Assembly (NCBI RefSeq): GCF_001598415.1
Contig: NZ_BCYX01000015.1
Location: 1 to 64,000, forward strand
Source of the DNA: Sphingomonas mali NBRC 15500
GTDB lineage: Bacteria; Pseudomonadota; Alphaproteobacteria; Sphingomonadales; Sphingomonadaceae
Reading direction: 5' to 3'
DNA length: 64,000 bases
Below, piece after piece: positions 1-9,281 of this stretch. The translations under genes were made by a program, and so were the position numbers. The notes beneath the pieces were generated by a model. The model was not told the DNA's origin, did no database searches, and saw only the letters and a program-made list of their open reading frames with translations. The number at the start of each line of letters is the position of its first letter. The stretch's first letter is position 1.

Positions 1-82
1 AACGCCCCATCGGATTCAAGGGGGTCGATACCTGGAAAACCGATTTGGCCAGATCGATGCCGACTGTGCTAACCTCATCCAT
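1..82 (-). CDS. IS110-family transposase, N-terminal fragment (runs off left edge)
   Basis: Only about 27 residues are in the window. The segment GIDLAKSVFQV matches the start of the DEDD/RuvC-like transposase domain of IS110-family enzymes, including the first catalytic Asp. ATG at 82 is preferred because of the AGGAGG just upstream. After FQV the usual family text (HGVD...) is absent. In this frame it reads STPLNPMGR, while a neighbouring frame reads IDPLESDGA, which resembles the expected continuation. A small deletion or frameshift, and hence a broken gene, is possible but cannot be proved from so short a piece. Confidence 0.65.
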   Translation of the reverse strand, partial: MDEVSTVGIDLAKSVFQVSTPLNPMGR

Positions 83-160
83 GGACGCCTCCTGCAGTGG
101 TGCTTCAACACCTCCACTCTGGCACATCGATGCCGTCAGGGGGCGTCCACTCCAACGAAT
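1..160 (-). mobile_element. IS110-family insertion sequence, left end only
   Basis: The window opens inside an IS110/IS1111-type element read leftwards. Seen directly: a transposase start (82 down to 1) beginning MDEVSTVGIDLAKSVFQV, a good ribosome site (AGGAGG, about 93-88), and just upstream an imperfect inverted repeat (AGTGGAGGTG / CACCACT, about 95-121) of the kind found near the ends of these elements. IS110-family elements have no classic terminal repeats and no target duplication, so the outer boundary cannot be fixed from sequence alone; about position 160 is a guess. In this family a guide (bridge/seek) RNA is encoded in a non-coding end, so 83-160 could include part of one. Confidence 0.7.
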
Positions 161-292
161 TTGGGGCGCGTGGCGGTCGCACATCGCGGCTGGTTTACTG
201 TCTTTCTCAGCGAAAATCGCCGACCTGCCTGCGTCGGCTGACCAGCGCTGCAGGTGTTCCAACGCCGGCCGGTTTGTTGCTAGGGCGCTCGC

Positions 293-2374
293 ATGCTGAT
301 GAAATACCCCCGCAAGACCGCCATCGCCCTTGGTCTGATCGCCCTGGCGGTAGCGGGAAGCGTGGTTTGGCTACTGATGACGCTGGGCTGGTTCACGCCG
401 CCGCCGACGCGGTTCGGTTGGCCGGTCGCCATAACCAATGTTGCCGGCGAGGGAATGCGGGGGCAGACCGATGGCGGAGCGGCAAAGGCCCGCTTCGGCG
501 ACCCCTTCGCAGTCGTCCTGGATGCGCGCGGCACGCTGTTCGTGGCGGACGCCGGCGACACCGGCCGCATCCGCAGGATCGACCCCGACGGCGATGTGAC
601 CACCTTGCCGAGATCGTTCGATACGCCATCGGGCCTTGCGCTGGACGCCGCCGGTAACCTCTTCGTCGCGGACACCGGCGCCAACGCGATCCGCAAGATC
701 ACTCCCACCGGGATCGTGACGACACTCGCCGGAGACGGAACCGCGGGGTTCCGCGACGGTCCCGCCGCAACGGCGCGCTTCAACGGGCCGATCGGCGTGG
801 CGGCCGATGACAAAGGCAATGTCTATGTCGCGGACAGCTATAATGATCGCATCCGCATCATCACACCGGACGGTCAGGTGCGGACGTTGGCGGGGCAGGA
901 CGCGCCAGGCTTTGCCGATGGACAGGGTCCGGGCGCGGCGTTCGACACGCCGACCGGGATCGCGCTCGATCGGCACGGCGCGCTGCTCGTCGCGGATTCG
1001 GGCAACACGGCGATCCGCAAGGTCGGGAAAAACGGGCGGGTTTCGACGCTCGCCCGGACCGATCCCAATGACGGCGCCGGCCTGTTGCAAGGGATCGTCG
1101 GGCTGGCGCCTACGTGGGACGGGTTCGTCTATGTCGCATCCTATCGCCGCGGGCGCATCATCGAGATGTCGCCCGCGGGATCGTTGCGCGTGCTCGCCGG
1201 GCCTGGATCGACAATCGACGGCAATGCCGCGCTGCCGCTAACGGGGCCGGCGGGGCTCGCGATCGATGGTTCGGGCGGTCTCTATATTGCCGATGCGTCG
1301 GCTTATGCCATTCGCAAGCTCAGCCCTCGTCGCGCCGATGCCGCCGCGATCCCTGCGACGATTCCCGAACCTGTTGTCTCGGCGCTCGTCAGCAAGCCGG
1401 TCTTCCCTTGGCCGGTCGGTCCGCAACTTGGCTGGCATGAAGTCGTCGGCGACATGGGCGAGGTGCGCGGCAATTATGACGGAGAAAGCCGCGATCATCT
1501 CCATGCCGGCTTGGATATCAGCGCGCCGGTGGGAGGAACGGTGCTCGCCTCGGCGGACGAAACGGTGCGCGATCCGCTGCCCAATTGGGGTGTCGAGGAT
1601 CTCAGCGAAGGCCTGCGCGTCGATCAGATGACCTATATCCATATGCGCGTCGGCCGCACGGCGACCGGTGAGCCGCTCGATACGAGCCGGTTCCAGATCA
1701 TCCGCGATGGCGAGGGCCATGTCGTCCGGGTCCGGGTCAAGCGCGGCACCCGTTTCCGGGTCGGTGATCCGCTTGGCACGATCAACCGCATGGCGCACGT
1801 CCATCTCGAACTCGGAGCCCCGCGCGCCAAGGTCAATGCGCTGTTGCTGCGCTTTCCCAATTTTGGCGATCACATCGCGCCGCATATCGACGATATCTAT
1901 GTGCTCGATGCCAACGGTCTGCGTTTGAGCGAAAAGCAGAACGGGCGACTGGTCGTTCCCGCAGCCGGCGGCGCCGTCGGCATCGTCGCCGAGGCCTGGG
2001 ACCAGGTCGACGACAATGCCGCGCGCCGCCGCCTTGGTCTCTATGCAGCGGGCTTTCAGATCCTGAGGCAAGACGGCACGCCGGTAGCCGGGTTCGAACG
2101 GCCGCGCATCACCATCGAATTCGACCGCATGCCGACCGCGCCCTTGGCGGCGAAAATCGCCTACGCGCCCGACAGCGGCGATACGGTCCATAGCGACCAG
2201 CGGACGCGCTTTCTCTACGTCGTCACCAATGTCGTGCGGCATGGCCGCGTGAGTCCGGGCGGCTGGAACCCGGCGGATGTCGCTCCCGGCAATTACACGA
2301 TCCGCATTCACGCCGCCGACCGCGCGGGGAATGTCGCATCGTCCGGCCGCGATCTCCCGATCACGATCCATTGA
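293..2374 (+). CDS. Membrane-anchored NHL beta-propeller / LytM (M23-like) protein
   Basis: A 693-residue protein with an N-terminal membrane anchor or uncleaved signal (about residues 8-30). A run of NHL-type beta-propeller repeats follows to about residue 345, with recurring patterns such as LFVADTGANAIRKI and VYVADSYNDRIRII. The second half resembles a LytM/M23 peptidase: HLHAGLDI near residues 402-409 corresponds to the HxxxD zinc site and HVHLELG near 502-508 to the HxH motif. The last part (about 560-693) looks like an Ig/fibronectin-type beta domain ending in GNYTIRIHAADRAGN. Known: M23 domains cut or bind peptidoglycan; NHL propellers bind proteins or ligands. Inferred: an exported envelope protein. 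A near-equivalent start is ATG at 299. The neighbouring IS end is unrelated. Confidence 0.75.
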   Translation: MLMKYPRKTAIALGLIALAVAGSVVWLLMTLGWFTPPPTRFGWPVAITNVAGEGMRGQTDGGAAKARFGDPFAVVLDARGTLFVADAGDTGRIRRIDPDGDVTTLPRSFDTPSGLALDAAGNLFVADTGANAIRKITPTGIVTTLAGDGTAGFRDGPAATARFNGPIGVAADDKGNVYVADSYNDRIRIITPDGQVRTLAGQDAPGFADGQGPGAAFDTPTGIALDRHGALLVADSGNTAIRKVGKNGRVSTLARTDPNDGAGLLQGIVGLAPTWDGFVYVASYRRGRIIEMSPAGSLRVLAGPGSTIDGNAALPLTGPAGLAIDGSGGLYIADASAYAIRKLSPRRADAAAIPATIPEPVVSALVSKPVFPWPVGPQLGWHEVVGDMGEVRGNYDGESRDHLHAGLDISAPVGGTVLASADETVRDPLPNWGVEDLSEGLRVDQMTYIHMRVGRTATGEPLDTSRFQIIRDGEGHVVRVRVKRGTRFRVGDPLGTINRMAHVHLELGAPRAKVNALLLRFPNFGDHIAPHIDDIYVLDANGLRLSEKQNGRLVVPAAGGAVGIVAEAWDQVDDNAARRRLGLYAAGFQILRQDGTPVAGFERPRITIEFDRMPTAPLAAKIAYAPDSGDTVHSDQRTRFLYVVTNVVRHGRVSPGGWNPADVAPGNYTIRIHAADRAGNVASSGRDLPITIH

Positions 2375-2419
2375 GCCCGGAAAGCGTAATGCGATGCCTC
2401 GATCGCGGCGGCCGCAAAT

Positions 2420-2453
2420 GTGGAGCGCGGCCACGCCGCGCTCCACGGTTTTC
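2420..2453. terminator. Strong hairpin between convergent genes
   Basis: A perfect 12-bp stem (GTGGAGCGCGGC / GCCGCGCTCCAC, 2420-2446) with a three-base loop is followed on the plus strand by GGTTTTC. It lies between the stop of the NHL/LytM gene and the stop of the convergent groL, so it probably serves as a terminator for the plus-strand gene and perhaps for both. Confidence 0.7.
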
Positions 2454-2455
2454 GA

Positions 2456-4093
<1,638 letters not shown>

Positions 4094-4127
4094 CTATCCT
4101 TCCTGAGATTTGTGGGAATGATGGGCG

Positions 4128-4442
4128 TCACGCCGCCCGTTTGAGTTCGGCGGGGGTCTCGATCACGCCGAGGATGTCGCTCTCCTTCATGATGAGCAGG
4201 TCCTCGCCCTCGACCTTGACCTCGGTGCCCGACCATTTGCCGAACAGGATGCGGTCGCCGGCGCGGACGGACAGTTCGACCAGCTTGCCGCTGTCATCGC
4301 GGGCGCCGGGGCCGACGGCGACGACCTCGCCTTCCTGCGGCTTTTCCTTGGCGGTGTCCGGGATGATGATGCCGCCCGAAGTCTTCTCCTCCGCTTCGAG
4401 CCGGCGGACGACCACACGGTCGTGCAAGGGACGGAAATGCAT
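4128..4442 (-). CDS. groS: Co-chaperonin GroES (10 kDa)
   Basis: A 104-residue GroES, the lid of the GroEL chamber. Family motifs are [12 protein letters not shown] at the start, the mobile loop region [19 protein letters not shown], and [14 protein letters not shown] further on. ATG at 4442 is chosen because TGGAGG lies seven bases upstream; the longer reading (MFCNWRLC...) is leader sequence. First gene of groS-groL, with heat-shock control suggested by the CIRCE repeat about 117 bases upstream. Confidence 0.97.
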   Translation of the reverse strand: MHFRPLHDRVVVRRLEAEEKTSGGIIIPDTAKEKPQEGEVVAVGPGARDDSGKLVELSVRAGDRILFGKWSGTEVKVEGEDLLIMKESDILGVIETPAELKRAA

Positions 4443-4558
4443 GCATAACCTCCAGTTGCAAAACATGATGCTAGGGCGCTTGCCGTTCGCGGCGAACGGG
4501 AAGCGGCCGAAAATTAGGAAGGCCGATTTTTTCGGTCAAGAGCCGGAACGAGATTTTT

Positions 4559-4585
4559 TTGGCGCTCGCTGGCATAGAGTGCCAA
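4559..4585 (-). promoter_or_regulatory. CIRCE operator (HrcA-binding inverted repeat) of groSL
   Basis: Arms TTGGCGCTC and GAGTGCCAA are separated by exactly nine bases, against the consensus TTAGCACTC-N9-GAGTGCTAA: the spacing is exact and the arms differ at few positions. It lies upstream of groS in the groS-(4711 gene) divergent region. Known: HrcA binds CIRCE and represses groESL; hrcA itself is not in this window. Confidence 0.85.
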
Positions 4586-4710
4586 AACGCGGAACATCGG
4601 CCGGCCAGGACGGGGCGCACCCTCTTGACGAGACCGCGCGACCGACCGAAATTCAGCGTCGGGCCGGCTGGCCCATGAGAAAGGAGCGACCAGAGGAAAG
4701 GAGGACAGCC

Positions 4711-4950
4711 ATGTCGCAACCCGTCTCCCGATATCTTCATCCCATCGATGTCGCGCGCCATCCCAGCCTCGAACCCGAGGTCAAGCGCGCCATTCTCGCC
4801 CGTTGGGCATCCGACCGGTCAGCGGTCGAAGGAAAACCCGCCTTGCGCAAACCGCCCGGCATGCGACGTACCGTCCCAGTCGACGATGTTTTCGCGGCGT
4901 TGCGCTCGATCGATGTCCAATCCGGTGCCGCCGGGCCGCCCCACCAATGA
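4711..4950 (+). CDS. Small conserved hypothetical protein upstream of usg
   Basis: A 79-residue basic, soluble protein starting MSQPVSRYLHPIDVARH. ATG at 4711 is preceded by a strong ribosome site (GAAAGGAGGACAGCC). I do not recognise a characterised family. The segment LEPEVKRAILARWASD suggests a short helix and the rest is Pro/Arg-rich. Its stop codon overlaps the next start (ATGA at 4947-4950), so it is probably translationally coupled to the Usg-family gene. It diverges from groS; any shared heat-shock control is a guess. Confidence 0.75.
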   Translation: MSQPVSRYLHPIDVARHPSLEPEVKRAILARWASDRSAVEGKPALRKPPGMRRTVPVDDVFAALRSIDVQSGAAGPPHQ

Positions 4951-5216
4951 GCGACCGCGCGTTCCTTGCCCAGCTCGATGGCTATGGGCTGACCACGGCG
5001 GAGCTGCATTATTATCGTCCCGACGCGCCGTCGTTGCTCCAGCTGTTCGTCTGGCAGGAATATGACCTGGCGCCCGATTTTCCGGTGCTGCTCGAATTCC
5101 TCGACCATTGGCGGCGTGACATCGAGGCCGCGCTTCATTCGGTGCGGATCGCGCACGAACGATTGATCCGTCCGACCGAGTGGCGAGCGGTGGACGGCGT
5201 CATCCCGATCCAGTGA
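4947..5216 (+). CDS. usg: Usg-family protein
   Basis: An 89-residue protein with the conserved text of the Usg-like family found across alphaproteobacteria: YGLTTAELHYYRPD, LLQLFVWQEYDLAPDFP, and a C-terminal RIAHERLIRPTEWRAVDG. The molecular function of Usg is not established. Start ATG overlaps the preceding stop (ATGA), and its own stop overlaps the GTG start of the following gene (GTGA at 5213-5216), giving a tightly coupled three-gene unit. Confidence 0.85.
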   Translation: MSDRAFLAQLDGYGLTTAELHYYRPDAPSLLQLFVWQEYDLAPDFPVLLEFLDHWRRDIEAALHSVRIAHERLIRPTEWRAVDGVIPIQ

Positions 5217-5599
5217 CGCGCGGTCCGATCCGGCGCTGGCGGGAACGCGGCGGTCGGACCGTGCGGCTGCTGCTGACGTTCGACGACATCATGGAATTCG
5301 CGCTGGCGCTGTTGTCGCTTACCCCAGCCGAGCTTCAGGCGCTCAGCTGGAGCTTCGCCGACCGCAAGCGCCTGCTCGATCACTTTCTTGCCTCAGGAAA
5401 AGTCGCGCAAGGCGCGCGGCCCGAGCAGCTGCCGACCATGCCGATCGACCTTGCCGTACCGCAACGCGACGTCGCCCGGCTGCAACTCTTCGCACGGCGC
5501 GAGCTCCCCAAGGCAGCAAGCAACGCCGCGATGCTGGACCGTGTACTCGCCGCCCTGGACGTGGCGTCGCACCGGCCGGCGGCACGAGACGCCAAGTGA
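5213..5599 (+). CDS. Hypothetical protein, third gene of the usg operon
   Basis: About 128 residues from the GTG at 5213 that overlaps the usg stop. An alternative start is ATG at 5291. Leu/Ala-rich helical text (MEFALALLSLTPAELQALSW; LQLFARRELPKAASNAAMLD) with no membrane segment and no family I recognise. The overlap suggests co-translation with usg. If the later ATG is used, the protein is about 102 residues. Confidence 0.6.
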   Translation: MTRGPIRRWRERGGRTVRLLLTFDDIMEFALALLSLTPAELQALSWSFADRKRLLDHFLASGKVAQGARPEQLPTMPIDLAVPQRDVARLQLFARRELPKAASNAAMLDRVLAALDVASHRPAARDAK

Positions 5600-5608
5600 C
5601 CGGACCGC

Positions 5609-6241
5609 CTATCCGTGCACGAACGGCGCCTGCGCCAGACCATCGAACACAAACTGCACCGCCAGCCCGGCGAGCAGGATACCCGAGACGCGGCTGACCA
5701 CGTCGGCGCCGGTTCGGCCGAGCACGGCGATCAGCCGTTCAGCGGCGCGCATCGCGCCCAAGGTCAGCATCACGCATAACAGAAGCATGGCGATGACGCC
5801 GCCGGCCTCGATCCATCCCTCGGTCCTTCCCATCACCAGCACCGCCGCCGAGAGGCTCCCCGGCCCGGCAATCAGCGGGAACGCCAACGGGAATACCGCG
5901 ATGTCGCCGGGTTGCTCAGCGTCGTGCTTCTCGCCTTCGTTGATCGACGAGAGGCCCGGACTGGAAAAGGTCAGCGTCAGCGCCTGGAGGAACAAGAGCA
6001 AGCCGCCGGCGACGCGGAACGCGGGAAGCGAGACGTGCAGCAGTGACAGCACGAGCGCGCCGCCGACCGCGAACAGCAACAGGACGAACCCGGCGATCGC
6101 CATGGAACGCAATGCCAGGCTGCGGCGCTTACTGCGGTGGATGCCAGCGGTCAGGCTGGCAAAGACCACCGCCGTCTCGACCGGTCCGATCGTGACGAAG
6201 AGTGTGACGAAACTCGACAGGATGCTCGGGGGGACGTGCAT
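5609..6241 (-). CDS. MarC/UPF0056-family inner-membrane protein
   Basis: A 210-residue integral membrane protein with about six hydrophobic segments. Family landmarks are the early FVTIGPVETAVVFASLTAG and a central AVFPLAFPLIAGPGSLSAAV, both typical of MarC proteins. The name comes from an old link with multiple antibiotic resistance that was later withdrawn; the transport substrate is not known. It converges with the usg operon (nine bases between stops) and is a stand-alone gene. Confidence 0.88.
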   Translation of the reverse strand: MHVPPSILSSFVTLFVTIGPVETAVVFASLTAGIHRSKRRSLALRSMAIAGFVLLLFAVGGALVLSLLHVSLPAFRVAGGLLLFLQALTLTFSSPGLSSINEGEKHDAEQPGDIAVFPLAFPLIAGPGSLSAAVLVMGRTEGWIEAGGVIAMLLLCVMLTLGAMRAAERLIAVLGRTGADVVSRVSGILLAGLAVQFVFDGLAQAPFVHG

Positions 6242-6311
6242 CGGGAGCGGGGTACGCTGAAGATCGCGATCGTGGCTTCGAGCGCTGACTGGTCATCGAT
6301 AAAGGGAAATG

Positions 6312-6335
6312 GAGAGCGGCCCGAAGGCCGCTCTC
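6312..6335 (-). terminator. UUCG-loop hairpin downstream of the secreted-protein gene
   Basis: Perfect 10-bp stem (GAGAGCGGCC / GGCCGCTCTC). Read on the minus strand the loop is TTCG, an unusually stable tetraloop closed by C-G. The minus-strand sequence after the stem is pyrimidine-rich (CATTTCCCTTTA). It begins six bases beyond the stop of the gene ending at 6342, so it is a likely intrinsic terminator. Confidence 0.7.
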
Positions 6336-6341
6336 GCGATG

Positions 6342-6938
6342 TCAGATCGTCGGCGTCGCGTCGTGCGGCTGTGCCGCCGCGCCGTTGTTCGCGGCTGCGG
6401 TCTTGGCCGCCGGGCCCGCCGTTCCGGCCGGCGAATTGCCGTTGCTTGCACAATCGCCCGAACTGGCGGAGATCAGCTTCGGCGGCTGCTGAGGCCCTTG
6501 CGAGGTCACTTGCCAGGACCGGCTGCAGACGCGGTTGCCGTCGCTGGTCGAGACGAAGCGATAGCTGACCGTCCCGGCCGGGAGGTTGCCGAACGCGGCG
6601 AGGTCGGGCCGACCCGCCTTATCGGTCGGAACCGGCTGGAGCGCGGCGGCCGTCATCGCGGCGGCCTGACGGTCCATGTCGGCCAAAATCCGGTCGATCA
6701 TCGCGAACGGTGCCGCGTCGAACGGATCGGCCAACCGAACCGGCACGATGCTCATCGTCGGCGCCGACGGCTCGATCCGCACCTTTGGAGCGACCGCACC
6801 CTGATATTCGATCTGCGCCACCGATCCGTCGGGCAAGCCGACCGCCATCACATGAGTGTCGTTGCTCGCCGCCATCGCGGTCCCCGCGACGCCCAGCGTC
6901 GCGATTCCCGCCAAGACGGCCGTACGAAGTTTTCGCAT
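6342..6938 (-). CDS. Secreted hypothetical protein
   Basis: A 198-residue protein with a clear Sec signal peptide (MRKLRTAVLAGIATLGVAGTAMA, probable cleavage after AMA near residue 23). The mature part has no family I recognise: a beta-rich N-terminal stretch (VMAVGLPDGSVAQIEYQG), an Ala/Met helix (DRILADMDRQAAAMTAAALQ) and a low-complexity Pro/Ala tail. Two cysteines (RVCSRSW; GDCASN) could form a disulphide. ATG at 6938 is preferred because GGAGGACGATTG precedes it. A periplasmic or surface location is inferred. Confidence 0.75.
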   Translation of the reverse strand: MRKLRTAVLAGIATLGVAGTAMAASNDTHVMAVGLPDGSVAQIEYQGAVAPKVRIEPSAPTMSIVPVRLADPFDAAPFAMIDRILADMDRQAAAMTAAALQPVPTDKAGRPDLAAFGNLPAGTVSYRFVSTSDGNRVCSRSWQVTSQGPQQPPKLISASSGDCASNGNSPAGTAGPAAKTAAANNGAAAQPHDATPTI

Positions 6939-7044
6939 CAATCGTCCTCCATCAAGATGACATGGGGTCCGCAAAATCTATCCGGCGTAGCTGAACGCCC
7001 GATGACCGAACGCGCCGCGGCGTTGCGACGGCGCGTTCGGCCCG

Positions 7045-7524
7045 TTACGCCGCTTGCGCGACCTTCTCGGCGTGCGTCTCGAGCCGTTCCGGCGCAGTCG
7101 AACCGCCGCCGATCTCGATCTTGCGCGGCTTCATCGCCTCGGGAATGACACGCTGCAGAGCGATCGTGAGCAGCCCGTTCTCGAAATCGGCCGATCTGAC
7201 CTCGATGAAGTCCGCCAGCTGGAAGCGGCGCTCGAACGGGCGCGCGGCGATACCGCGGTGCAGATACTCGCCTTGGTCCTTGTCCTCGGCGCGCTTACCG
7301 ATAATCGTCAGCTGGTTCTGCTGGGCAATCACCTCGATCTCATCGGGGCGGAAGCCGGCGACAGCGACAGTGATGCGATAGCTGTCCTCTCCGTCGCGCG
7401 CGATGTCGAACGGCGGATAGCCGTCGAGGCCATCGCTACGCATTCCGGTCTCGAGCAGGTCGAAAAGGCGGTCGAAGCCGACCGTCGAACGCCGATAGGG
7501 CGCAAAATCGAAGTTGGTTCTCAT
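7045..7524 (-). CDS. Hsp20/IbpA-type small heat-shock protein
   Basis: A 159-residue alpha-crystallin-domain chaperone that holds unfolding proteins. It begins MRTNFDFAPYRRSTVGFDRL, the usual IbpA-like opening. The core is at about residues 35-125 (YRITVAVAGFRPDEIEV, GRAxxG-region text GKRAEDKDQGEYLHRGIAARPFER split across strands, and FENGLLTIAL). The start at 7524 rather than an upstream in-frame codon fits both the family N-terminus and the AGAGGAT ribosome site. That site can pair with an upstream UUGCUC in a ROSE-like leader. It lies near groSL, forming a stress-gene neighbourhood. Confidence 0.93.
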   Translation of the reverse strand: MRTNFDFAPYRRSTVGFDRLFDLLETGMRSDGLDGYPPFDIARDGEDSYRITVAVAGFRPDEIEVIAQQNQLTIIGKRAEDKDQGEYLHRGIAARPFERRFQLADFIEVRSADFENGLLTIALQRVIPEAMKPRKIEIGGGSTAPERLETHAEKVAQAA

Positions 7525-7640
7525 CTCCAAATCCTCTTCATGAGCAATCTGGGCATGAGACGCGCCGGTGGAAGAGCCGACGCTCTCCATGTCCAACCGG
7601 ACCCGGCGAGGCGTCCGGCGGTGTTGAGGTAGGTGATGAT
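7525..7640 (-). promoter_or_regulatory. Candidate ROSE-type RNA thermometer in the hsp20 leader
   Basis: In the transcript upstream of hsp20 the ribosome site AGAGGAU (7537-7531) can pair with UUGCUC (7547-7542) across a short AUGA-containing loop, with a G opposite a G. That is the pattern of the 3' hairpin in ROSE elements (a U(U/C)GCU segment masking AGGA). Two further stems lie upstream: CCGGAC/GTCCGG (7597-7618) and an AGAGC/GCTCT stem (about 7571-7590). Known: ROSE elements melt on heating to allow translation of small heat-shock genes in many proteobacteria. The assignment here is by eye, not by folding. Confidence 0.55.
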
Positions 7641-7968
7641 TCTTCGGGATCAAGACCCTTCAATCGGGGCGTAAAACATTGGACGAGGGCGGGACGAACG
7701 TACCGTTTGGGACAGGGGCAATCATTCCGTCCGCAAGGGTACCTGACGCTATACCCGCTATGTCAACGGGGGGTGAGGAACTCTGCAATCGCGCATCGGA
7801 CCAAATGAATGGTATAGTCTTGCACCCTATAGCCGATTCAAGGAAATGATCGAGCATCTCAAGCGCTTCCTGCCCAAGGAATCTTGAGGATCAGGGCTTC
7901 GGGGCCCTGTTCTGACCCGCTCACCCTGTGGGTTAGCCAGTCGCGCGTTCCGCAGGTAGGGCATCCGG
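7641..7968. other. Intergenic stretch with a 3' gene remnant
   Basis: No complete gene seen. On the plus strand an open stretch 7777-7887 ends in the readable tail LAPYSRFKEMIEHLKRF plus a few residues and a stop, directly followed by a hairpin (7892-7909). It looks like the last part of a lost gene with its terminator. I cannot name the parent gene. A 65-codon minus-strand frame in the same place has no ribosome site or family text and is not annotated. Confidence 0.35.
7892..7909 (+). terminator. Small hairpin after the gene remnant
   Basis: Stem CAGGGC / GCCCTG with loop TTCGGG, starting five bases after the stop of the remnant, followed by TTCTGACC. Short and without a real T-run, so only a weak terminator candidate. 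Confidence 0.35.
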
Positions 7969-8715
7969 TCAGGAACTCCCCGGCTTGGTCATCGCTGCCA
8001 GCGCCTGCCAAAACTCCGGATGGTGCGTTCCATCGGTGCCGTCTGTGAAGGAAATATCCTCAAACCCGATCCGCTGCCCCCAATAGGCTATCCAGTCACG
8101 GTGCAGGAAGACATCCAGCGTATCCGACCAGCCGTGTTTACGAAAACGACCAATCCGGCTGTCGAATACACCATGATGCTTGGCATCTTCGAGCTCGAGG
8201 AACGAGAAGACCAAGCGGCCGCCGGGCTTCAGCGCGCGGAAAGTATCCTCCATGTAGAGGAAGCACTCTTCCGGATACAGATGCGTAAACACCGACCAAT
8301 GGAAAACCATGTCGAGTGATTCGTCGGGCGCCGCGATCGTCAGCTTGCGATGCACGACCGCATCGTAGCCGGGGCATTTCGACTTCAGATAGTTGACCAG
8401 TGGCTTGACGATGTCGGCGCCTTTGTAATGGCCCTGCCACCCCGATCGTTGCAGCGCCATCGCGGTGCGTCCCGAGCCGCAGCCAAGGTCATAGACCGAC
8501 ATTCCGTCCTGCAGTCCGTGGTGTCGCAGCACCGCCACATGGCCATCGCCCTGCTGTGCAAATTCGATCGGCGACAGGGCGCCGATCGATGCGATCATCG
8601 CCATGTCGTAATCGCCGCGATATTGCCGTCGAAAACGCGCCACGAGCGCGTTGTAGGAGCGCACGGAATGCGCGCGGTTCGCCCGCGCGAGAAGATGTTG
8701 AACCAGGCTGGCCAT
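7969..8715 (-). CDS. Class I SAM-dependent methyltransferase
   Basis: A 248-residue soluble protein. Motif I, DLGCGSGRTAMAL, lies near residue 75, and the later motifs SLDMVFHWSVFTHLYPEE and ALKPGGRLVFSFLELED fit a Rossmann-fold methyltransferase of the Methyltransf_25/11 type. The acceptor is unknown. It stands at the edge of the polysaccharide locus, so a role in methylating a glycan or sugar precursor is possible but unproven. It is followed by a long non-coding stretch. Confidence 0.85.
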   Translation of the reverse strand: MASLVQHLLARANRAHSVRSYNALVARFRRQYRGDYDMAMIASIGALSPIEFAQQGDGHVAVLRHHGLQDGMSVYDLGCGSGRTAMALQRSGWQGHYKGADIVKPLVNYLKSKCPGYDAVVHRKLTIAAPDESLDMVFHWSVFTHLYPEECFLYMEDTFRALKPGGRLVFSFLELEDAKHHGVFDSRIGRFRKHGWSDTLDVFLHRDWIAYWGQRIGFEDISFTDGTDGTHHPEFWQALAAMTKPGSS

Positions 8716-9281
8716 GCGCCCCTCTACATAATATCCTGTTTGCCTTGCCTGACCCGTGGTCGCAGCGTCAAGCAGCCAAGCTAGGCCTTAAACTCATAAG
8801 CTGGCTTGAGTTTTGTGGCTCCGCACGATTCTGACTCTCCATTCGAGGGAGGCTTGGTGCGCGGCGACGTTACAAACCGACTGACGGGAAATGGTCGATC
8901 ATTCAGCGGTTCCGAAACTTCCCTAAGCGGTCCTCAAACCTAAGCGGTCCTCAAAGACCTTTACGCCGACGATCACGCCGAACCTCCCTTCATAACTAAC
9001 ACGCCGAACCTCCCTTCATAACTAACACGCCGAACCTCCCTTCATAACTAAAAGGCCTGACATTTCAGGGCCGATGATCCTTGAGGTTGAAGTGAAGATG
9101 GTTCATACGCGCGGCCGGTGATGTGTGGCGCTGGCCGTTCCGTTTGTTGACATAGGTCGACCTCTGCTGAGTCAGATCGCGCGCGACGCCTAATCGCGGG
9201 TGCCGAAGTATTGCGCTTGCAGGTTGCGGGGAAACCTCGGCTAGGTGCACTAGGCGCTTCGTTGATGAAGATTGAGGTGAG
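8716..9281. repeat. 566-bp non-coding stretch with two sets of tandem repeats
   Basis: No gene seen. Contents: an inverted repeat AAACTCA-N10-TGAGTTT (8790-8813); two tandem copies of a 17-bp unit CCTAAGCGGTCCTCAAA (8922-8938 and 8939-8955); and three tandem copies of a 26-bp unit beginning ACGCCGAACCTCCCTTCATA (8975-9000, 9001-9026, and 9027-9050 with the last two bases missing). The repeat copies are identical, which points to recent slippage or duplication. Base composition is visibly less GC-rich than the flanking genes. Confidence 0.85.

Noticed and set aside
1238-2446. Long open frame opposite the NHL/LytM gene
   Set aside because: Antisense shadow caused by high GC third positions; no family text or ribosome site.
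4625-4653. TTGACG...GAAATT as a promoter for the 4711 gene
   Set aside because: The -10 match is poor and such pairs occur often by chance; not strong enough to list.
7660-7857. 65-codon minus-strand frame
   Set aside because: No ribosome site, no family text, and it overlaps a plus-strand remnant; composition does not look coding.
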